Assembly: GCA_015060865.1 (NCBI GenBank)
Contig: SUXS01000008.1
Location: 62,001 to 126,000 of the forward strand
Origin: Bacteroidales bacterium
GTDB lineage: Bacteria > Bacteroidota > Bacteroidia > Bacteroidales > Bacteroidaceae
Reading direction: 5' to 3'
Length of the DNA stretch: 64,000 nt
Positions within the stretch are counted from its first letter, which is position 1, and the number at the start of each line of letters is the position of its first letter. Positions 58,929 through 64,000 of the stretch are shown in pieces. The notes beneath the pieces were generated by a model. It worked only from the letters and a program-made list of their open reading frames with translations. It ran no database searches and was not told the origin of the DNA. A program made the translations under genes and the position numbers.

Positions 58929-60917
58929 TCACTTTGCTCCCGGTGCCGCGTCGTTGCCTACCGATTCATTTGCAGGCTTGGCGGACTTGGCCTTCCTTGT
59001 AGGCAGTGCCACGCCCTTCACGGCATCTGTGGGCAGCAGTTCGCGGCGCAGGTTGTCGATGATGGGGTGGTCGAGTCCCGACAGGGCAGGAACCTCGGGA
59101 CCTACGATATCCATCACGATGATTTCATTGTCGCCCTTCTCGAGCCAGCATCCCGGCAAGAAGAGTGTCTGCTGCGGACCTATCTGCCAGAAGCGGCCGA
59201 GGCAATGTCCGTTGACCCATACCAGTCCCTTGCCCCACGAGGACATGTCGATATAGGTGTCGCCCGTATGCTTCAAACGGAAGTGGGCACGGTAGTAGCC
59301 CTCCTGCCTGGCAGCTTCCACATGGCCGTAGTGGCGCGACTGCACGAAGCCGTAGTCAACGGGCAGTAGGCGCACCTGCCAATGGCGCAGGTCGTAGGTC
59401 AGCTGATGGCCTTGCGCGGACAGGGCAATGATTTCCACACGCTCGGTGATGCCCTTGCGGTCGTGTATGAGGCGACTGTAGTTGATGCGTCCCATGGCTT
59501 CGATGTAGATGTCGAGACGCTGGCCCTCGGTGGTGGCGGGCAGGCGCAGCGTGGTCTCGTATCCATTGCCGCGGTAGAGCTGTCCTATGAGCTGGCCGTC
59601 GATGTATACGCGGGCATAGTCGCACATATCGGTAATGCGCAGCAGCGAGCCCTCGCCTACGGCTGGCAGTGTGGTGGCGTATATGATGGAGCCGTAGCCA
59701 TGGTCGTACATCTCCATGGGCTTCACCACCTCCGACTCGATGGGCTCGGGGAGGTTGTCGCCCGCCATCAGTGGGGCAAACTCCGTGAACGCCACCTCGG
59801 GGATGCTGATCACGGGCAACGGCTTGGGCACAGCGGGCAAGCGGGTGTCGCTATAGCGCTGCAGCACCTCGCGCAGCTGGTAGTACTTCTCTGTGGCATT
59901 GCCCTGCTCATCGATGGGCGCATCGTAGTCGTAGCTGGTGCAATCGGGCACGAATCCGGTATTGTTGGCTCCTGCCCACTGGCCAAACGATGTGCCTCCG
60001 TGGGTCATATAGAGGGAGAAGGAGATGTCATGCTCCATCATGGTGCCTATGCCACGCACCATGGGTTCGGAAGAGCGTTTCTGATGGGCTTGTCCCCATC
60101 CGTCAAACCATCCGCTCCAGTACTCCGAGCACATGAGCGGCATGTCGGGGCGCAGCTCCTTGAGGCGGGTAAACTCGCGCAGCACATCGGCGTTGGAGCC
60201 GAAGTTGAGCGTCCACGTCAAGTCGGGCAAGGCATTGTTCTCAAAGTTGCTCGACCAGTCGCACTGAAACATCGGCACGCCACCCCATCCGATGCTGCGC
60301 AGCGAGTCGCGCAGTTCGGCCATATAGCCCTTGTCGGTGCCATAGCTGCCAAACTCGTTCTCCACCTGCACCATGATGATGTTGCCGCCATTCTCCAGCT
60401 TGTAGGGACGTAGCTGGCGCTCTATCTCGCGCTGGAAACGTATGGCTGGTTTTATGAAGTCGGGGTCTTGCGAGCGCAGGCGGATGTCGTTGTCCTTGAG
60501 CAGCCACCAAGGGAAGCCGCCCATCTCCCACTCGGCACACGAGTAGGGCCCGGGGCGCAGGATTACCCATAGTCCGTGTTTCTGGCACAGGCTCACGAAG
60601 TGTGCCAGGTCGCGGTCGCCCGTAAAGTCATATTTCCCCGGCTCCTGCTCGTGGATATTCCAGAACACGTAGGCACATATCGTATTCATACCCATAGCCT
60701 TGCACATCTTGATACGGTGCTCCCAGTACTGGTGCGGTATGCGCAGGTAGTGTATCTCAGCGGCCTTGATGACAAAGGGTTTGCCATCGAGCAGGAAGTG
60801 CCCCTTGCCTACTTCGAAGGTATGCACCTTTGGTGCAGCTGTCGCTTGGCCCGACATGGCCATACATAGCATCAAAGCTATGGTCATCATCCATCTCTTC
60901 ATATAGGTTGCTTTCAT
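58929..60917 (-). CDS. GH35 beta-galactosidase
   Basis: FLLDGKPFVIKAAEIHYLRIPHQYWEHRIKMCKAMGMNTICAYVFWNIHEQEPGKYDFTG; ILRPGPYSCAEWEMGGFPWWLL; MVQVENEFGSYG; start ATG at 60917 preferred. Confidence 0.93.
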   Translation of the reverse strand: MKATYMKRWMMTIALMLCMAMSGQATAAPKVHTFEVGKGHFLLDGKPFVIKAAEIHYLRIPHQYWEHRIKMCKAMGMNTICAYVFWNIHEQEPGKYDFTGDRDLAHFVSLCQKHGLWVILRPGPYSCAEWEMGGFPWWLLKDNDIRLRSQDPDFIKPAIRFQREIERQLRPYKLENGGNIIMVQVENEFGSYGTDKGYMAELRDSLRSIGWGGVPMFQCDWSSNFENNALPDLTWTLNFGSNADVLREFTRLKELRPDMPLMCSEYWSGWFDGWGQAHQKRSSEPMVRGIGTMMEHDISFSLYMTHGGTSFGQWAGANNTGFVPDCTSYDYDAPIDEQGNATEKYYQLREVLQRYSDTRLPAVPKPLPVISIPEVAFTEFAPLMAGDNLPEPIESEVVKPMEMYDHGYGSIIYATTLPAVGEGSLLRITDMCDYARVYIDGQLIGQLYRGNGYETTLRLPATTEGQRLDIYIEAMGRINYSRLIHDRKGITERVEIIALSAQGHQLTYDLRHWQVRLLPVDYGFVQSRHYGHVEAARQEGYYRAHFRLKHTGDTYIDMSSWGKGLVWVNGHCLGRFWQIGPQQTLFLPGCWLEKGDNEIIVMDIVGPEVPALSGLDHPIIDNLRRELLPTDAVKGVALPTRKAKSAKPANESVGNDAAPGAK

Positions 60918-60972
60918 TATATTTCGTATTTTTGTGCTGCTATTTATTGTAAGGTTATAATATAGATGTTTA

Positions 60973-63900
60973 TCAATCGCCGAAGATGAGCTCCAGCTCG
61001 TGCAGGGCGGCTGCCTGGCCTGCCTGCTTGCGCACCTCGAGGATGACGTAGCGGCCCTTCTTGCCCTTCTGCACGGTAAAGCCATTGTCCCATGAGCGGG
61101 CTTCGTAGATACCCTCACGACCTGTTCCGCTGATGATGGCATCGCCACGCTGGGCGGGGTCGTCGGTGATGTAGATATCGAAGCTGCTGATGCCTTCGGG
61201 CACTACGGGCAGGGTGCAGCCGGTGATGTAGCGCTCGCCCTTGAGGGTGATGAGCAGGGTGGCACGGGCCGAATCGATAGGTAGGGCACAGCGGGTGTGG
61301 CTGCGGCCATCGGTGAGGTTCGTAGCAGGATGCTCAGGGTTCTCACCATCGAGGCGTACCGACTGGTAGGGGCGCTCTACACGCAGGGTGCTGAAGAAGC
61401 ACTCCATGAGGCCTGGTACCTCGGCTGGGGCAAACTGGGGAGAAGCCATATATTGCAGTATGCTATGCTTCAGTTGTCGGGCTACGGGGCGACTGTCGGG
61501 CGAGGAGAGTATGTCGAGCATGCACACGAGGAGGCGACCCTGCCCTACTCGGGTCTCCATGATGGCACCCAGCTTGTCGTTGCGCACGGGGTGGTCTATA
61601 ACCTGCAGGATGGGGCGGTAGGCGAGCGGCGTGTCGTTGATGCGGGCAGCGTAGGCATGTGCGGTGAGCTCCCACCACTGCCAGTCGGTGTGCGAGGCGG
61701 TGGGGAAATGGGCAAAGAGCGGATGCTCGGGGTTGCACACGAGGCCCATGCTCTTGGGCTGGTAGTCAAACATGAGGGTCGACCAGAAGGGGGTGGCGAA
61801 GGTGATGCGCTCGGCATCGGGCTGATGCTTGGGCACGAGCAGCACGGTGGCACCGGCCTCGAGCTGTGCCAGCAGTTCGGGCGTGGCCTCCTGGGCAATG
61901 AGGATATCGGCAGGGGCAGCAGGCAACGTGTCGGGGTATGCCCACACGTTGTAGCGGTTGCTGATGCCCAAGGCGGGAGCCGAAAGCTGTATCTCGAGCT
62001 GGGCGGCGTGGCTCACGAGGCTACCCAGGGCGAAGCTGAGCGTGCCGCACGGGGTGACCTCGCCCTGAGGCAGGGTGCCCGTGGTGAGGCTGTCGGCAAG
62101 GAGGACGTTGCCCCCGTGGAGCACCTGCCAACGGATGAGCGTACCTGACAGGGTGTGCTGCCCGTAGTTGGGCACCACGAGCTGGGCGCTGAAGGTCTCA
62201 CCGGTGAGCCAGGTGCGCTTGGGCATCTTGAGCAGCAGGGTGACATCGTTGCACGACTGGCGGAACTCCTCGGGTGTGATCACTCCCTTGCTATCCCAGA
62301 AGGCATTGAGCAGGCCCACGTAGGCGCTGCCCTGTGCAGGGTAGTCGCGGAGGTCGAGAATCTGGAAGCCATCCATGCCGGGAGTGCGCAGGGCACGCTC
62401 CATCTCTTCCTTATAGAGGAGGGCGGCAAGGCGGCCCGAGGCATCGACGAAGCGGGGAGCCATATCGGCCATGCCCTTCTGCTGGAGCAGGCTACGGAAG
62501 ATCTCGAGGTTGCGCGGAGCCAACACGCCGGTGTAGCGCTCTATCTCGCTGAAGTCGGGGTATACGCCCCACTGACCCAGCTCGTGGCTGATGATGGGCC
62601 ACTGGTCGTAGGGCGACTGCATGGTGTGTGAGTAGTCGTTGGTGGTGGCGGGGCGCTCGTGGTTGTAGTAGCTGCCCATGCGGCGCTCGTAGCGGCGGCC
62701 GTTGACCCTGGCGGCGTGGGCCACCTGGAACTCATCGCCTTCGAGGGGGAGAAACTTGCCCATGGCCTCGAGGTTGGCATTGCTGGCATAGAGGTGGCGC
62801 GGGTCGTAGTGCTTGCCATAGGCTACCCAGCGCTCGAGCACGGATGCGTCGCCCTTGAGCTCGTTGCCCATGCACATGAGCAGGAACGAGGGGTGGTTGC
62901 CGTAGGTATCGAGCAAGCGCTGCAGCTCATCGGTGAGGAAAGCATCGCGCAGACTGTCCTCGCCCACGCGGGTGTGTTCCCAATTTTGCGAGAAGAGCTC
63001 CAGCTCGGGCTGCAGGTATATGCCCACTTCATCGGCAGCGGCAAAGGCAGCCTCGGGCGGGCACCAGGAGTGGAAGCGCCAGTGGTTAAGCCCATACTCC
63101 TTGCCTATGCGGAAGATGCGCAGCCAGTCGGCCTTGTCCATCGAGGGATAACCCGTGAGGGGGAAGCTGCCGGGGTCGTGCTCGCCGCGCAGGTAGAGAG
63201 TGCGCCCATTGAGCAGCAGCTTGCCATCGGCAGTAGAGAGGTCGCGGAAGCCGATGCGCACCTGCTCGGTGCCACGGCTCTTGCCGAAGCGGTAGTCTAC
63301 GGTGAGGGTATAGAGGTAGGGCGAATATTCGTCCCAGGGCTGCAGTGCCTCGTCGGAGGTGAGCTGCAGGTCGAAGTCTGAGGTACCGGCAGCCGCCGCG
63401 ATGCGCTCCTTATGGCGCAGCACGGCACGTCCCTCGGCATCGCGCAGGGTGAGCAGCAGCGTGCCGTTGCGGTGCTTACCGGTGAGGTTGTCGAGCCTGC
63501 CGGTGACGCGCAGCGTGCGCTCCTGCCAGGCGGTGTAGCACTGCACATCCGACATGGCCACCTCGTCCTTGGCCTCCAGGTAGAGGTCGCCGATGGCCCC
63601 GTTCCAGATGGTCTGTATGCCGGGAGCGTAGCCATGGCTCCATGAGCCGAGGTTCACGTAGGGCGAGTTGTCGATACGCAGCAGCAGCGTATGGGTGCCG
63701 GGGGTGAGGTAGCCGGTGAGGTCATAGGTGTGGGGAGCGCAGAGGCTGTTGGCCTCGCCCACCAGCGTGCCATCGACCCAGAGGGCAGTAGTCCACATGC
63801 AGCGCTCGAGCGAGAGCGTCACCTGCTTGCCCTTCCAGCTGGCGGGCACCTCTACCTCGCGGGTATACCATGCCGGACCTATATGCACTCGCTTGCGTGC

Positions 63901-64000
63901 CAACTGCCAGGTCTCGGGCCTACCTATATAAAGTGGTGTGCCGGCAACGTGTTCCTTGCCCACGCCCGCCTCATCGGTAGAGCCAGGCAGCGAGATGGTG
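60973..64000 (-). CDS. GH2-family glycoside hydrolase, N-terminus beyond window
   Basis: AWYTREVEVPASWKGKQVTLSLERCMWTTALWVDGTLVGE; YLRGEHDPGSFPLTGYPSMDKADWLRIFRIGKEYGLNHWRFHSWCPPEAAFAAADEVGIYLQPEL; frame stays open to base 64000. Confidence 0.88.
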   Translation of the reverse strand, partial: TISLPGSTDEAGVGKEHVAGTPLYIGRPETWQLARKRVHIGPAWYTREVEVPASWKGKQVTLSLERCMWTTALWVDGTLVGEANSLCAPHTYDLTGYLTPGTHTLLLRIDNSPYVNLGSWSHGYAPGIQTIWNGAIGDLYLEAKDEVAMSDVQCYTAWQERTLRVTGRLDNLTGKHRNGTLLLTLRDAEGRAVLRHKERIAAAAGTSDFDLQLTSDEALQPWDEYSPYLYTLTVDYRFGKSRGTEQVRIGFRDLSTADGKLLLNGRTLYLRGEHDPGSFPLTGYPSMDKADWLRIFRIGKEYGLNHWRFHSWCPPEAAFAAADEVGIYLQPELELFSQNWEHTRVGEDSLRDAFLTDELQRLLDTYGNHPSFLLMCMGNELKGDASVLERWVAYGKHYDPRHLYASNANLEAMGKFLPLEGDEFQVAHAARVNGRRYERRMGSYYNHERPATTNDYSHTMQSPYDQWPIISHELGQWGVYPDFSEIERYTGVLAPRNLEIFRSLLQQKGMADMAPRFVDASGRLAALLYKEEMERALRTPGMDGFQILDLRDYPAQGSAYVGLLNAFWDSKGVITPEEFRQSCNDVTLLLKMPKRTWLTGETFSAQLVVPNYGQHTLSGTLIRWQVLHGGNVLLADSLTTGTLPQGEVTPCGTLSFALGSLVSHAAQLEIQLSAPALGISNRYNVWAYPDTLPAAPADILIAQEATPELLAQLEAGATVLLVPKHQPDAERITFATPFWSTLMFDYQPKSMGLVCNPEHPLFAHFPTASHTDWQWWELTAHAYAARINDTPLAYRPILQVIDHPVRNDKLGAIMETRVGQGRLLVCMLDILSSPDSRPVARQLKHSILQYMASPQFAPAEVPGLMECFFSTLRVERPYQSVRLDGENPEHPATNLTDGRSHTRCALPIDSARATLLITLKGERYITGCTLPVVPEGISSFDIYITDDPAQRGDAIISGTGREGIYEARSWDNGFTVQKGKKGRYVILEVRKQAGQAAALHELELIFGD

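Noticed and set aside
59382-60413. 343-aa plus-strand ORF
   Set aside because: Antisense to the GH35 beta-galactosidase.
1-64000. tRNA, tmRNA or rRNA genes
   Set aside because: No convincing cloverleaf/T-arm or rRNA sequence seen by eye; only rnpB is supported among known structural RNAs.

Overview
This is a 64 kb chromosomal window from a Bacteroidales (Prevotella/Bacteroides-like) genome. That placement rests on TonB-dependent receptors, a BspA-type LRR protein, GLPGLI proteins, S46 peptidase, GH43/GH35/GH2 enzymes, the primary sigma factor type, and TTTG/TAnnTTTG promoters. Housekeeping genes include uvrA, glutamine synthetase, uridine kinase, glycogen phosphorylase and synthase, ComEC-like, rpe, rpoD, Do protease, RNase P RNA and smpB. 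Accessory regions stand out: (1) an AT-rich translationally coupled operon at 1.7-8.0 kb: XRE regulator, C5 methyltransferase, MORC/MutL-type GHKL ATPase, Z1-domain protein and PD-(D/E)XK-type protein, with a truncated fifth coupled ORF; (2) a glutamate decarboxylase / GABA-antiporter acid-resistance segment bounded by ~330-bp direct repeats of the 3' end of a nucleoside-recognition gene; (3) a module at 51.7-58.8 kb with a membrane-anchored LuxR-like regulator, two tandem GLPGLI paralogs and an outer-membrane barrel, flanked by a 37-bp inverted repeat and with ~11-bp-spaced TTGC boxes upstream of both transcription units; (4) an LRR-TonB-C-terminal-domain chimera; (5) a ~115-nt long-hairpin leader upstream of a BspA-like gene; (6) heptanucleotide tandem repeats, some inside coding sequences. 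All functional names come from reading motifs in the translations; no database search was possible.
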